A stretch of 64,000 nucleotides of DNA. Source: Tritrichomonas musculus. Lineage: Eukaryota; Parabasalia; Tritrichomonadida; Tritrichomonadidae. The position numbers and the translations under genes were made by a program. Under the pieces are notes generated by a model. That model was not told the DNA's origin and made no database searches. It saw only the letters and a program-made list of their open reading frames with translations. Below, in pieces: positions 10,578 to 21,785 of the stretch (position 1 is the stretch's first letter; the number at the start of each line of letters is the position of its first letter). The DNA is taken from assembly GCA_039105265.1 (NCBI GenBank), contig JAPFFF010000013.1:1364001-1428000 (forward strand). The letters are read 5' to 3'.

Positions 10578-11122
10578 CTAAAAAAATAAAAAATTTTATT
10601 TGATTTCTTTCAATTTTTGAAGCAATTATATGAAAATTGTATTGAATTCAGAAAATTTTAAATAATCGCGTTCAGAAAAAGTATGTATCGGTATAAATAA
10701 ATAGGAAACATGAAAAACATTTATCTTCATTTTTTCTTTATTAAATTCCAATTTTTAAAAATTTTCGCAATAAACTTGTATAAGTTATTTTATAAGGGAA
10801 AATTATTTTATTTAGGAAATTCAAACCATTTAATCATATCTTTAAAAGCAAGAGATGTTTTGCTGATAATGAATTTATAATTTTATTTGAATAGATAATA
10901 GGTTTAATAAATGTTGATATATTTATGTACAAATAAGATTAGCTTCTCCAAAATGTCAAAATAAATTAGTGAAGCTTGTTCATCATTGTTTATAGCATTG
11001 GAAAGAAAAAAGTTTAACAGGAATTTTGCACACCACAAGCAATCAATAAAGTCTTTGATCAGTTAGATGATTTTCTGAACACCTTTATAATTGAATACTT
11101 TACAAATTTCTATTTTTAAAAT
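10578..11122. other. Intergenic, nothing firmly recognised
   Basis: About 545 bp of AT-rich DNA. A slightly less AT-rich patch at about 10975-11070 could be an old gene remnant, but no frame or family is recognisable. Confidence 0.4.
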
Positions 11123-11290
11123 ATGAATATAAGAAAGATGCTCAATACTGATTACAAAAGCATATATGATTTATGGATGTCATGTAAAGGCATGGGTCTC
11201 AATGATGTTGATGACTCGGAAATAGGATTTACCCATTTTTTAAATCGAAATCCTGATACATGCTATGTAGCAGAAAACGATGGTATGTAG
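11123..11290 (+). pseudogene. Truncated GNAT acetyltransferase, N-terminal 55 residues
   Basis: The plus strand reads MNIRKMLNTDYKSIYDLWMS, then CKGMGLNDVDDSEIGFTHFL, NRNPDTCYVAENDG, then M and a stop. This is the opening strand-helix region of a GNAT N-acetyltransferase: 'IR.....DY..IY.LW..C.GMGLNDVDDS..G...FL.RNP.TC.VAE'. The acetyl-CoA binding R/Q-x-x-G-x-G/A motif, which comes later in the fold, is missing. The subfamily style is bacterial, so lateral transfer followed by decay is plausible. At the break the motif TATGTAGCAGAAAACGATGG is followed by the near copy TATGTAGCAGAGAATCATTC, so a small tandem duplication probably put the frame out. Confidence 0.65.
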
Positions 11291-11528
11291 CAGAGAATCA
11301 TTCAATTTATGACCTGCCGTTTCAAAATTTGAATGTTATAAAAAATTTAGTTTTTTTACCTCACAAGAAAAAAATTATTATAATACTTCAAAAATTTGTT
11401 ATCAATGACTGAAAATTTAATCAAAATATAAAGCAATAAAAATATAAAAGTCAATTTTATAGAAAATTTGATTAAATACGAGCATTTTTAATAAAGATTA
11501 CTGATATAAATTTGAGTGTGCAAGTTAT

Positions 11529-12827
11529 CTAAATAATTTTTCCGTAAAACTCAATCGAATCCATCAGTAAACAATGAGAACTGTGGCTATACCAAGTTGG
11601 CCCTGTTTGCTGAATTCTCAGATATTTGAATGGTTTATTTTTATGTTCAATGCTCGTAATAGGAAACAGTTTAACACGGCCTCCTCCATTAAGCGAGTCG
11701 TTGTCTGTCTGTGAGTCAAGCGTCACCCACGACTGGCCGTCTTTCGATGCCTCCAATTTCCATGACTTTGGATGGTCCTCATTGTCCTGGCAGTAAGACC
11801 TGATGATGTAGCCAGAAGGTTTCACTTCATGTTTTTTGAATTCAAAGCAAATCCACGAATTTGGCTCATCATCTGTCTCAAAGAATTGCTCCCTGTCATC
11901 ATACTGAAGGAGGCCGAATGTGCCTCCGTATGCAAGTGATGAGAAAGTGATTCTGACTTCATCGTTGATTTTTCCGTTGTTTCGCAGATAATTGAAAATC
12001 CCGTCAAATTCGTTTTCTTTGTTTTCAATTTCAATCAGGCATTGTTCCTTCACGTATTCGTGCCTAGCTTTCACCTTGTCAGTTTGGATGGGCTCCTCGA
12101 GACGATAGACAATTGAATTCCAAATCGATTTTGTCATGTCATTGAAATCGAAGATTTCTATGAACTTTTTCATGCCTTCAGCGCCAACGTTGGCAAATTC
12201 AACATGCTCATAAAGTGGCGAGTACTTCGCGTCCTTCATGTAAAGCTTGTTCACAAATTCGAGGAGTTCTTCTTCACTTTCAAGCTTCAATTTTGGGTCA
12301 CTTATCACTTTTTCAATAATGGTGTCATCAATGAAAGTTTGCCCTTCATCAATTTCTCTCTCAAGTTTTGCTTTCAATTCATGGAAATGTGATGTGAAAA
12401 ATTGTATATCTGCGTCAAGTTGCTTTGAATAGATTTCTGGGTGAATTTGGTGCTTTTTAATGTGACCAATTATGTTATCAATTGTAGGTTCTTCTTCGTA
12501 ACTTGAATTGATGTCGATTTTGTCAATTTCAAGGCTGTTAACGACTTCAATGAGAAATGGGAAATCTTGATCTGATATTTCTTCAATTTCGAAATTTAAA
12601 AGGTTTAAAATCTTGTTAAAATCACCTCTAGTTTCTGTGTCAATTGAAAATTCTTTAAGCGTGGGATCTGTAAAATGGATTTTTGAAATTTTATTAGATA
12701 ATAGATCAGCAGCAAACGTACTAGTATCGAACCTCTCAGAATTTACAACAAATGTGAAATCTTTATCATAATTTTGGAATGGTATTTGTAAAATTGCAGC
12801 TAATTGGAGTCTTATCGAATTTTCCAT
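11529..12827 (-). CDS. BTB-like / F5/8 type C (discoidin) domain protein
   Basis: A 432-residue protein. Residues about 20-110 ('FTFVVNSERFDTSTFAADLL', then 'SKIHFTDPT.KEFSI.TET.GDF.KIL.LL') match the BTB/POZ-like N-terminal module common in trichomonad proteins. The middle is helical and acidic. Residues about 295-430 fit an F5/8 type C fold: 'GTFGLLQYDD', 'SWICFEFKKHEVKPSGYIIR', 'HPKSWKLEASKDGQSWVTLD' and 'FKYLRIQQTGPTW', ending 'LMDSIEFYGKI'. The family binds carbohydrate or partner proteins. There is no signal peptide, so it is probably intracellular. An Inr-like TCATTTT lies just upstream. Length is typical for this expanded family. Confidence 0.85.
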   Translation of the reverse strand: MENSIRLQLAAILQIPFQNYDKDFTFVVNSERFDTSTFAADLLSNKISKIHFTDPTLKEFSIDTETRGDFNKILNLLNFEIEEISDQDFPFLIEVVNSLEIDKIDINSSYEEEPTIDNIIGHIKKHQIHPEIYSKQLDADIQFFTSHFHELKAKLEREIDEGQTFIDDTIIEKVISDPKLKLESEEELLEFVNKLYMKDAKYSPLYEHVEFANVGAEGMKKFIEIFDFNDMTKSIWNSIVYRLEEPIQTDKVKARHEYVKEQCLIEIENKENEFDGIFNYLRNNGKINDEVRITFSSLAYGGTFGLLQYDDREQFFETDDEPNSWICFEFKKHEVKPSGYIIRSYCQDNEDHPKSWKLEASKDGQSWVTLDSQTDNDSLNGGGRVKLFPITSIEHKNKPFKYLRIQQTGPTWYSHSSHCLLMDSIEFYGKII

Positions 12828-12832
12828 TTAAA

Positions 12833-12839
12833 AAAATGA
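12833..12839 (-). promoter_or_regulatory. Inr-like TCATTTT upstream of F5/8C gene
   Basis: TCATTTT on the minus strand, a few bases 5' of the ATG at 12825-12827, fits the trichomonad initiator. Confidence 0.4.
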
Positions 12840-13068
12840 CATGTGAAATGAAAAAATCAATGAAAAAGTTATTATAGGTGATCCAATCCTTTCAATTTTT
12901 TTAGGTCAATAAAAAAGAATCAGATATTCATTTTGTTTTTTATGAACAAAAAAAGTTCCATTCTTTAGCGCCCTCTAAAAATGATTTTTTAATATTTGAA
13001 TAAATGATTCTCTGAAAAAGTTTATGGTGGAAAAAAATAAAAAAATTTATAAACTTTTAAAATAATTT

Positions 13069-14516
13069 TTATATCATATTAATTTTAACATTTCTATTAA
13101 GACCGATCAGATACGTCTTCAGTGATGGTGGAATTGTTATTTCTTTCAGTGAAAAGCATCTATCAAATGCATTTTTGCCAATATTCGTTACAGATGAAGG
13201 AATTGTAATCTCACTCAATGATGAGCACTCATAAAAAGCAAGTTCATCAATTTTTGTGACTGATGAAGGAATCGATATTTTTGTGAGTGATTTGCATTCA
13301 TAAAAAGTGACTCTTCTTATCTCAGAAATTGAAGAAGGAAGAGAAATTTGTTCAACCAAAGAGCAAGCTCTAAAAGCTGATTCGCCGATTTCTGTCACTG
13401 AAGGAGGTATTGTTATCTCAACCAATGAAGAACAGCCAAGAAAAGCAGATTTGCCAATTTTTGTCACTGATGAAGGGATTGAAATATGGCTCAATGAAGA
13501 GCATCCTTCGAAAGCACACTTTCCTATTTCCGTTACTGAAGAAGGAATAAATATTTCCTTCAATGAAGAACACTCGTAAAAAGCGCCTTTGCCAATTTTG
13601 GTGATATAAGATGGCACTTTCACTTTTGACATTGATATGCATCCATAAAAAACGAATGCGTTTATTATTGTTACTGAAGAAGGAATTGATACTTCTTTCA
13701 GTGAAGAACATTCATAAAAAGCGCCTTCAACTATGTCGGTTACTGAAGCTGGAATTGATACTTCTTTCAATGATGGACACTGATAAAAAGCGCCTTTGCC
13801 AATAACTTTAACAGACGAAGGAATGTCGATCTTGGAAAGTGCTGAACATCCAAAGAAAGAACCTTCACCAAGTGACCTAACAGAAGAAGGAATTACAATT
13901 TCATTCAAAGATGAGCAATCTCTGAATGTATAATCTTTGATTTCTTCAATTTTTGATAAAAGTGTCATCTTTGCCAGTGAAGAACATTCATAAAAAGATG
14001 ACTGTCCAATTGACTTGACGGATGATGGAATTGTTATTTCTTCCAACGATGAACATTGGTAAAAAGCATAACCGCCAATTTTTGTAACAGAAGAAGGTAT
14101 TTCAACCTCAGTCAATGATGAACATTCTCTAAAGAGAGATTCATTTATTTCAGTTACTGATGGTGGAATGATCAGTTCCTCCAATGATGAACACTTATAA
14201 AATGCGAAGTCACCAATTTCAGTCACTGAAGAAGGTATTTTTACTTGTGATAATGATGAGCACTCGCAAAAGGCCCATTGGCAGATTTTTGTTACTGATG
14301 AAGGAATTGTTATTTCAATTAATGAACTGCATCCATCAAAAGCAAATTCGCCAATCGTTGTTATTGATGATGGAATTGTTATACTGGTGAGTTTGGTGCA
14401 TTTTTTGAAGCAATTGGAACCAATTTCAATTTTTGGTTGTGAGAATAAAAAGTTAATAATGTCATCATTATTTCTCTCAGCAGCAAGATGTAATGCATTT
14501 ACATTAATATAAAAAA
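13069..14516 (-). CDS. BspA-like LRR portion of a chimeric ankyrin-BspA gene
   Basis: The first methionine in this frame is at 14226, but the reading frame stays open upstream to about 14540. It encodes one ankyrin repeat (NALHLAAERNNDDIINFLFS) and then further LRR units (SNCFKKCTKLTSITIPSSIT), so 14226 is not the real start. From there on there are about 19 repeats of 23 residues with the pattern 'SSVTEIG..AF..CSSL.EI.IP', the BspA/LRR_5 (TpLRR) class used by trichomonads as adhesion-type surface proteins. The C-terminus is 'PPSLKTYLIGLNRN' and so on. No membrane anchor is visible. With 14659-15765 it forms one gene interrupted by a 140-165-bp AT-rich spacer. Confidence 0.8.
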
Positions 14517-14676
14517 TTTGTTTGTAATTTCACTATTTAAAAAAAAAATGTTTTGAAATTGCATTCAAAAAAAAAATGTGATTTGAAACTCCATTTATCA
14601 AATTGTTGTTAAAATTATATTTGAAAATGATTGAATTTGAAAACTATATTCAAAAAACTTATAAAAAAACTATTTT
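14517..14676 (-). other. AT-rich spacer, possible intron, in ankyrin-BspA gene
   Basis: It lies between 'NLNLNAK' ending one ankyrin unit and 'NALHLAAE' starting the next, exactly where the spacers fall in the gene at 337-4564. Read on the plus strand it is built from degenerate units of about 30 bp of the form TTTGAAATTNCATTYAAAAA, also seen in the spacers at 500-3480. It contains stops in the relevant frame. No canonical AG was seen at the 3' border. Confidence 0.55.
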
Positions 14677-15765
14677 TGCATTTAAATTCAAATTTGGTCG
14701 TGTTTTCAAATAAATTCTAACAAGTGTTAAATAGTCAAATTGGCAAGCATAATAAAAAATGAATTTATTGCTCAGAAAATCATCTGGAAAATGTTCGTAA
14801 TTGTTGTAATGGAAGCTATAAGAGACAATATTTTCATTGAATTTAAATTCATTCTCAATCAAATTGTTCTCAAAATAATTTGAAATGTCATTGTGATGAC
14901 ATTTGATTGATTCTTCAAGACACTTTTCATATGTTTTATCGTTCGGTTTGATGCCACTTTCTTCAAGAAGATGGATCATTTCAGCATTGTTAGAATGAAT
15001 TGAATAGAGCCATAGTGACGGTTTTAAAATAACGTTATTTAACCTTAAAAATTGATAAATTTGAGAGGATCCAAAAAAAGCTGCATATTCAATTAAAGAA
15101 ACTTTTTGATCATTTTTCAATAAAAATGAATTTGTCTCAAAAATTGAAGGTTTGACTTCACTTGATAATGGATAGTTTGTTCGAGTGATATGTGATATGA
15201 AATCAACGATAGAGTCTGTTCGAATTAACGAACAAAGATAATTTTCATTTTCGCCAATTTTTCTTTTTTCCTCAAAATTGTCAAATATATTTGGATCGTA
15301 TTGAAAAAGTTCTTCCTCAAAAAATTCTCTTTTTTTCTCATTCATGAAATTTTTGATTTCTGGATAAAAAAAGTGACACAATTTTGGCTTTCTTTGTTTA
15401 TAAATATGCTTGACAACTGTGTCATCAATTGTCATCAGATCATTTTGTACAAGAAATAGAAGAATTCGTTTGTCTTTTTTGAAAAAATTAAATATTTGTG
15501 AATTTGAATAGGTTTGTTTGATGTCTTCTTTGAGAAAAAGAATGATTTTTTCAATTTTATCATTAAAGTAGGCTGAACGATGATGATTCCTTGATATTTT
15601 GGAAATTAAACGAAGAAACAATTTTAGTTCTTCCTGATTTTGTTTGATTTTATGATTATCTAATAAGTTTAATAATTCTTCTTCTTCCTCTTCCTCGTTT
15701 TCAAGAAATCTAAGAAATATCTTATAAATGTTTTTGTTTCTATTGATATATTTTTCAATTTCCAT
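14659..15765 (-). CDS. DUF3447/ankyrin N-terminal exon of the chimeric gene
   Basis: 368 residues as an open frame; the last five or so (IVFL) read into the spacer. The sequence parallels the protein at 3380-4564: 'LLDNHKIKQNQEELKLFLRL', 'SKISRNHHRSAYFND', 'HFFYPEIKNF', 'NFEEKRKIGENENYLCSLIR', 'SLIEYAAFFGSSQIYQFL' and 'CHHNDISNYF'. These are helical DUF3447 units passing into ankyrin repeats. An acidic run EEEEEEE lies at about 24-30. Joined to the next exon it gives DUF3447-ankyrin-BspA LRR, an intracellular-type scaffold fused to a surface-type LRR. No Inr-like motif stands out near the ATG. Confidence 0.75.
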   Translation of the reverse strand: MEIEKYINRNKNIYKIFLRFLENEEEEEEELLNLLDNHKIKQNQEELKLFLRLISKISRNHHRSAYFNDKIEKIILFLKEDIKQTYSNSQIFNFFKKDKRILLFLVQNDLMTIDDTVVKHIYKQRKPKLCHFFYPEIKNFMNEKKREFFEEELFQYDPNIFDNFEEKRKIGENENYLCSLIRTDSIVDFISHITRTNYPLSSEVKPSIFETNSFLLKNDQKVSLIEYAAFFGSSQIYQFLRLNNVILKPSLWLYSIHSNNAEMIHLLEESGIKPNDKTYEKCLEESIKCHHNDISNYFENNLIENEFKFNENIVSYSFHYNNYEHFPDDFLSNKFIFYYACQFDYLTLVRIYLKTRPNLNLNAKIVFL

Positions 15766-16496
15766 TTTCTTAAAACAAAATAAAAAGCAAATGTTGGTTA
15801 ATTTGAATAAATTATAAAATAGGGTTTTTAAACTCAGAAAACATAATGTGTAAACTATTTAATATTTTAATCTTTGTTTTTTATTTATCTCAGCATTTAA
15901 ATCATCTATATGATTTTAATTTATTAAATGTAATATTTACCAAAGTTGTGAACTAATTATCAATATTTAATTATGAATATTTTTCAATTATTTCAGAGGT
16001 ATTCATGTAGAGAAATTGACGAAATATTGTAATATTGATCATATTTTCTTTATTTTTATTTTGAAACTAAGAATGAACTTTAATGGATAAGAATTTTATA
16101 CTCCTTTTTTTGAGATATTTCTATTTTTATTTTTCTGAATAAGAATCGTTTTATAATTGAGAGGCTATATAATTTTTTTTATATAAAAATTGATGAAATA
16201 TAAATATATATATAATTTTGTTTTATTAATTATTATAGTATATATATATTGATAACTTATTAATACTTATATGTTTAAAAAATATTTATTTTCTAGAGAT
16301 ACACTTGTTTATATTTTTTTTATTTTTTATAAATTTTTAACTTTTTCAGTTATTATATTTTTTATATTGAAATAATAAACATTTTTTATCCTAGTAGTAT
16401 TGTTAATAAAACATTATTTTATTTTATTTATATAATATATATTATATTTTATATACTATTTAAATTTTATATTTAAGCTTTACATTATATATTAAA
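15766..16496. other. Gene-free AT-rich stretch
   Basis: Extremely AT-rich, with many TATA-type words. No gene, RNA or clear repeat seen. Confidence 0.5.
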
Positions 16497-16498
16497 TA

Positions 16499-18221
16499 CA
16501 GTAGTGTTTTTAATATGGTAACGGTATTTAAAGTGGTAACGCTTTTTTTTAGAAAAAAAAATTTAAAAATACAAAATTTAATTTTTTTCAACATAAAACA
16601 GAGTTTATTTAAATTAAATTATATAATAATATTTACCATTATTTATATGATATTAATCACAAGGTTGTGTATCTATCTGTCTCAAATCACCAAAGTTTTT
16701 CGTCAACCAATTTAAAAAGTTAAAATCAAATTACTTCATTACCTTTTTAAAATTTTTGATATATTCTTATATAATTAGTTTAGCATCTATTCATCATTCA
16801 TAATTTATTCATCATTTAATTATAAATGATAAATACTTTCTTTTGAAAAATAAAAATTATTTTAAAAATGTAACCATTTTCATAAGTGTTTATACAAAAT
16901 AAAAAATTCTTATTAGTGCTTTTGATTATTTCCTTAAATCCTTTTTATATTTGATTGTATATTAGAAGAATTTTATTATTTTACTATACTATTTACTTTT
17001 AACTCAAGCATAATGCTTTTTATAGGTCAAATGAATATGCTTTGAATGGCTCAAATTAAATTGAATTATAACCTAAATTAGAAGATTGATCAATTTATCT
17101 TTATTATATAAATATATGGTTTATTGCGCTGTATTATTAAAATAATAACATAAAAGTAATAATCTATACTAGAAGTTTCCTATTCTTATAATGATCTCAA
17201 AAACTGAAAAATACATAGTTGTAAGCAAAAAAATTTCATAATTTTTCTCTTTCTCACCAAAAAGAATCAAAAGGATGTAATATCGAATTTTAGTTCGATA
17301 TTATATCAATTCAATGATTTTGATAATAAAAAACGATGAATTATCTAATGATTATAATATGATTATTTTTTCTTTAAAAATCGAATTTGAAAAAGATTCA
17401 ATGAAATTTATTAATGAAATAAATATGTATATAAAATGCTGAAACATAAGAAATAAAAATTGTCTAAAAAAAACAAAATTTGAATATTTGTTTTGCTGTT
17501 CGTTTATATTTTTTGGACGTTTATCAATTAATGAAGATAAACCATTATCTTGTGCAAAACATATTATCTTATTGCATTATATCAATATATAAATATGTTT
17601 TAATAGTTTTTAACTAATTTTTAATTTGTAATTCCAGTAATCTGTTATGTTGTCGGGATAAAGATAGCACAAAATTGAAAGATGATGAAAAAGTTCTCTC
17701 AATAAGTCTCAGAATGAAAATCAACTCTGACTTCTAATAAGTTAAATACATCTTTAAATGCAAATATGTTTTTATACATATTATTTATAAATAACAGCAT
17801 TTTATAGATAAATGAATCAATTCTTTATCATGAAAAGTAAACGGTCACCAAAAAATCAAAGATATACTCGTTTTTATAGTCAATAATTTTATTTTTACAA
17901 ATTTAATTAATAATTATTAATATTCTCATAATATATAATATGTTTATATTCTTAAATAAAATATTACTTTGATGTACATGTTTATAGTCATGCCTTAATT
18001 TTTTTTCATTGATTGACGAAAAACTTTGGTGATTTGAGACAGATAGATACACAACCTTGTGATTAATATCATATAAATAATGGTAAATATTATTATATAA
18101 TTTAATTTAAATAAACTCTGTTTTATGTTGAAAAAAATTAAATTTTGTATTTTTAAATTTTTTTTTCTAAAAAAAAAGCGTTACCACTTTAAATACCGTT
18201 ACCATATTAAAAACACTACTG
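16499..18221. mobile_element. Tc1/mariner-type element with 211-bp TIRs, 1.72 kb
   Basis: 16499-16709 (starting CAGTAGTGTTTTTAATATGG) is the near-perfect reverse complement of 18010-18221. TA borders both ends (16497-16498 and 18222-18223). TIRs starting CAGT with TA duplication point to Tc1/mariner. The 1.3-kb interior has no transposase-like frame, so the element is non-autonomous. The nearly identical arms suggest recent movement or gene conversion. Confidence 0.85.
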
Positions 18222-18626
18222 TAGATAAATTAACAAAAAAAAATGAAAAATTCAATTAAACGATGATTTTTAATTGAATTTCTAAAAAAATATGTTGCTT
18301 TGTATTGTGATTATTTTTTGGTTTTCAATATATTAAATATTAAATTTATTTTTATAATATAGTACTTAATAATTTTACTATATAAAAAATATTTTTAATG
18401 ATATTTTTATGAAGATGAGCAAATTTATATTTTTCAAGAATCACTTCACTATTAACTTCACTTCACCGAAAATAATCATCTCACGTCACTAAAAAATAAT
18501 AACGTACCAAAATACGATGAAAAATAATTCAAAATAATGCAAAATATAAAATTACATTTTTCTTTAAAATGAGAGTATAGAGTAACTTATTTACATAATA
18601 AAATTTATTTAAATATTTATTATTAT
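18222..18626. other. Non-coding spacer between two elements
   Basis: AT-rich, no supportable feature. Confidence 0.4.
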
Positions 18627-18633
18627 TATATTG

Positions 18634-18987
18634 TTAGGCCTTATTTTTTTTACATCACAAATACTATAAACGTCTTTTTAACGTATTTTTTCATAAAATA
18701 ACGATTTTTTGATTTGTAGTATCAATGAAACTTTTTGAATACGAATAAATTTTTTTTTATTTTATGAAGAATCAAAAATTATATTATTTAATTTGAAAAA
18801 CATTTTACTATTTTATCTTTTTATTTTTAAATTATTTAAAACATTTTTAATATAAAAAAATAATTGTAGATCAAGATAAAAATAAAAAACTTATATCAAG
18901 AAAATAACGTATTTACAATTGTAATTACAATTGTAATTTTTAAACGGACAAGTTGTATACAATTGTAAATACAAAAACCAAGGCTTA
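18634..18987. mobile_element. 354-bp non-autonomous DNA element, 7-bp TSD, copy 1
   Basis: Ends are TTAGGCCTTATTTTT and, read inward from the right, TAAGCCTTGGTTTTT (imperfect TIR). The 7-bp sequence TATATTG flanks both sides (18627-18633 and 18988-18994). An inverted copy lies at 38029-38381 with its own, different 7-bp duplication. The interior has the palindromic TACAATTGTAATTACAATTG region. Confidence 0.85.
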
Positions 18988-18994
18988 TATATTG

Positions 18995-19967
18995 TTCAAT
19001 TAGTATATAATTATTTCGTAAATCAATTGAGAAATAAGTCATTTTCTTAATTTTTTAATGTAAATTTGCATTTAAATTTATATATGGCTAATAAATTGGA
19101 TATATAACAGATAATATATTTTATGAATAAAATATAAAATATTAATATTGATTTATAATTCATAAATATTTTAATTGACTCGAGATATAGATGAAATATT
19201 ATTTTTTAAATTGTTTTTAAATTCTCAACATCCATTAAAACCAATTATGGCAAATGTCAGTATTGGATATATAGAAGTAAATAATCTTAATATTTTATCA
19301 TAAGATAAAATATTCATTCAATTAAAGTAAAAATAAAAAAATCAAATAACGAGTTTTCACTTCACATGAATACCTCTATTATTTCAAATTATTGATTAGT
19401 TATCTATATTCAAAAACTTTCAAATCAAATGTTATGTATTGTATAAATCATTATGAATTATAATAAATATAATCATATTTGTATTTACGATTAGAAAACT
19501 ATAATTTTAAAAATGTCAAAAAAATATCTAAAATTTCAGTTATTAGTGCTAATTTATGTATACTTAAATTTAACAAATATCAGGAAGATCTTTTTTCTTT
19601 TACTATTTTAATGAACTGGATTATCTGGTTAAAGATATCAAATAAGATAAGTAGAAAACTAAAAAATTCATGCTAGACACCCAAAAACATTTAAAAATTT
19701 GCAATTTCAATATTATTATCATATTTCAAACCAAAAACAAAAGTTTAAAAAAAAATATTATTTGTAAAAAATATTAAAAAATAATCTAACTAGTCTTTCT
19801 AGGACTCAAAATAAATCAGTAAACTAATCATGTTTGATGATATATAATATAATGGCGTATATCGATTTTAATGATTTTATTTATTGATCATGATCTCGAA
19901 ATCGAATTTGATTTTTTAAGGGGGCATTCAAAATTGAGGTTAACCGCAATTTTATATAAAAACCTAT
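18995..19967. other. Gene-free AT-rich stretch
   Basis: No coding signal or repeat that I can support in about 970 bp. Short open frames here have the composition of random AT-rich DNA. Confidence 0.5.
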
Positions 19968-19975
19968 TTAAAAAC

Positions 19976-21384
19976 AAAACCCCCTCCAACTTGCTGGTAT
20001 TGACGTTTCATTAATTTTACGATTTAATTAAATTGTATTTATGTTTATAAACAAATATTAATTATAGAGTGTTTTATGTTTATGATTATTTAATGAGATA
20101 TTTAAAATACTAATTTCAAAATAAGAAAATACGTTTTTTCTAGAAGCCTTCACAAATATTTATGAGATCTCATATAAAAATACTCGTTTTTTCTATCCCC
20201 TCCCACAAATATTCAATAAAAATACGTTTTTAACAAAAAACGTGTTTTTTGAAAAAGTGTTTTTCCTTTGTTAATAATTAATATAAATATAATATTTTTT
20301 AATAAATATTTTCTAATAAATATTATAACAATAAATATATTATTTAATAAATTATAAATCTTTATTTTGATAGTTTTTATCATTAAATTTATCATATAAT
20401 AACGTACAAAATGCATTGTGAAATAAAAAAATACGTTTTTTCTAGATTGCCCTCTCAAATATTTGTAAAAAATCATATAAAAATACTCGTTTTTTCTATC
20501 CCCTCCCACAAATATTCAATAAAAATACGTTTTACAAAAAAACGTGTTTTTTGAAAAATAGTTTTTCCTTTGTTAATAATTAATATAAATATAATATTCT
20601 TTAATAAATATTTTTTAATATATATTATAACAATAAAAATATTATTTAATAAATTATAAATCTTTATTTTGATAATTTTTTTCATTAATTCTGCTCAATA
20701 ATGGATATTCAAATAACGAACAATAATTTTCAACAATCATAAAGAATTTCATTGTATAAAACAAACAACAACTCAATATATTTCGACAGTCAACCAAATT
20801 GTTTGAACTAAAAGTGTTTTTTGAAAGATTATTTTTTTTGACAACCTAAATCATACTTCATATTTTTTTCTTTAATGGTAAAAAACTTTTTGTTTAATAT
20901 AACTATTCAATACATTACCTAAAATTTAAAAAAAAAAAAATTCAGAAATTAATTAGTATAATAATTCCCAATGAATTGATTGTATTTTATAAATTTTAGC
21001 AAAGTATGCATATTGTTTTTCTGTTTTTATCTTTAATTTAGAGTTAAACTATGCCAAATCAATAAAATGGCCAATTTAGATAAAATGATCATCACCTAAA
21101 AATTTATGAGATGAAATTAAATCAAAAATTCTATACAATATCTAAATAAATATATATTTCATTAGGATCTATCAGAAGACTTTGAATGTTTTTTTTACAA
21201 CATATAATATGTTAATATGCAGAAAATATTTTCAATGTAGAACAAAATTAATTAAAAAAAATATAAATTTAGGATTTGCTAATTTTATATTAATTATAAT
21301 AATTCTTTTATGAGGTATAATGTAAAAGATATAACTATTTTTTTTCACCTGTTAAAAAATGTAAACGGTATTGGAGGGGGTTTT
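19976..21384. mobile_element. 1.41-kb DNA element, CCCCCTCC termini, 8-bp TSD
   Basis: The left end reads AAAACCCCCTCCAA and the right end, read inward, AAAACCCCCTCCAA. TTAAAAAC flanks both sides (19968-19975 and 21385-21392). An 8-bp duplication fits the hAT or Merlin class, but no transposase is present. The interior contains a tandem duplication (20127-20690). Confidence 0.65.
20127..20690 (+). repeat. Two-copy tandem duplication, unit ~300 bp
   Basis: 20127-20385 and 20428-20690 align over their length. Both contain 'ATACGTTTTTTCTAG', 'TCTATCCCCTCCCACAAATA' and 'TTCCTTTGTTAATAATTAAT'. They differ by scattered substitutions and small indels. The similar short minus-strand frames at 20213-20509 and 20473-20685 come from this duplication and are probably not genes. 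Confidence 0.75.
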
Positions 21385-21392
21385 TTAAAAAC

Positions 21393-21785
21393 TTTATTTT
21401 TTATGTTCTCAATTAATATAATAATTGTACCCTGATTATCTTATTTAATTTTTAGCAATTTATTAAATAAATCATAAATATAAATTGTAATATTTTGAAA
21501 AAAAAATAATGACTTTTAAAAATATGTTGAAAGAAAAGTTATTAAAAAGATTCTCTAAAATACAAAAAAGATCTATGATCAAACAGAATTTTTATATTAT
21601 TAATGAAATATGAATGATATTTTTGTATATACTGATAATTTTTGGAACTTAGCATGTGGTTTTTATATCCCAACTAATGTCTTAAGCCTAAAAAAAAAAA
21701 AGAAAAAATTCAAAAGTTAATATTTTTGATATTTTTTTATAAAAATAGAATAAGAATAAAAATATCAGAAGAATTTTTTTTATTA
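21393..21785. other. Non-coding spacer
   Basis: AT-rich DNA, nothing recognised. Confidence 0.4.

Noticed and set aside
13307-14390. Several plus- and minus-strand frames over the BspA repeats
   Set aside because: Repetitive shadows of the LRR array in other frames.
16515-16715. 66-residue frame in the left Tc1 TIR
   Set aside because: Lies wholly in the terminal repeat, with AT-rich chance composition.
20213-20685. Two similar isoleucine/asparagine-rich minus-strand frames
   Set aside because: Their similarity comes from the tandem DNA duplication; composition is that of random AT-rich DNA.
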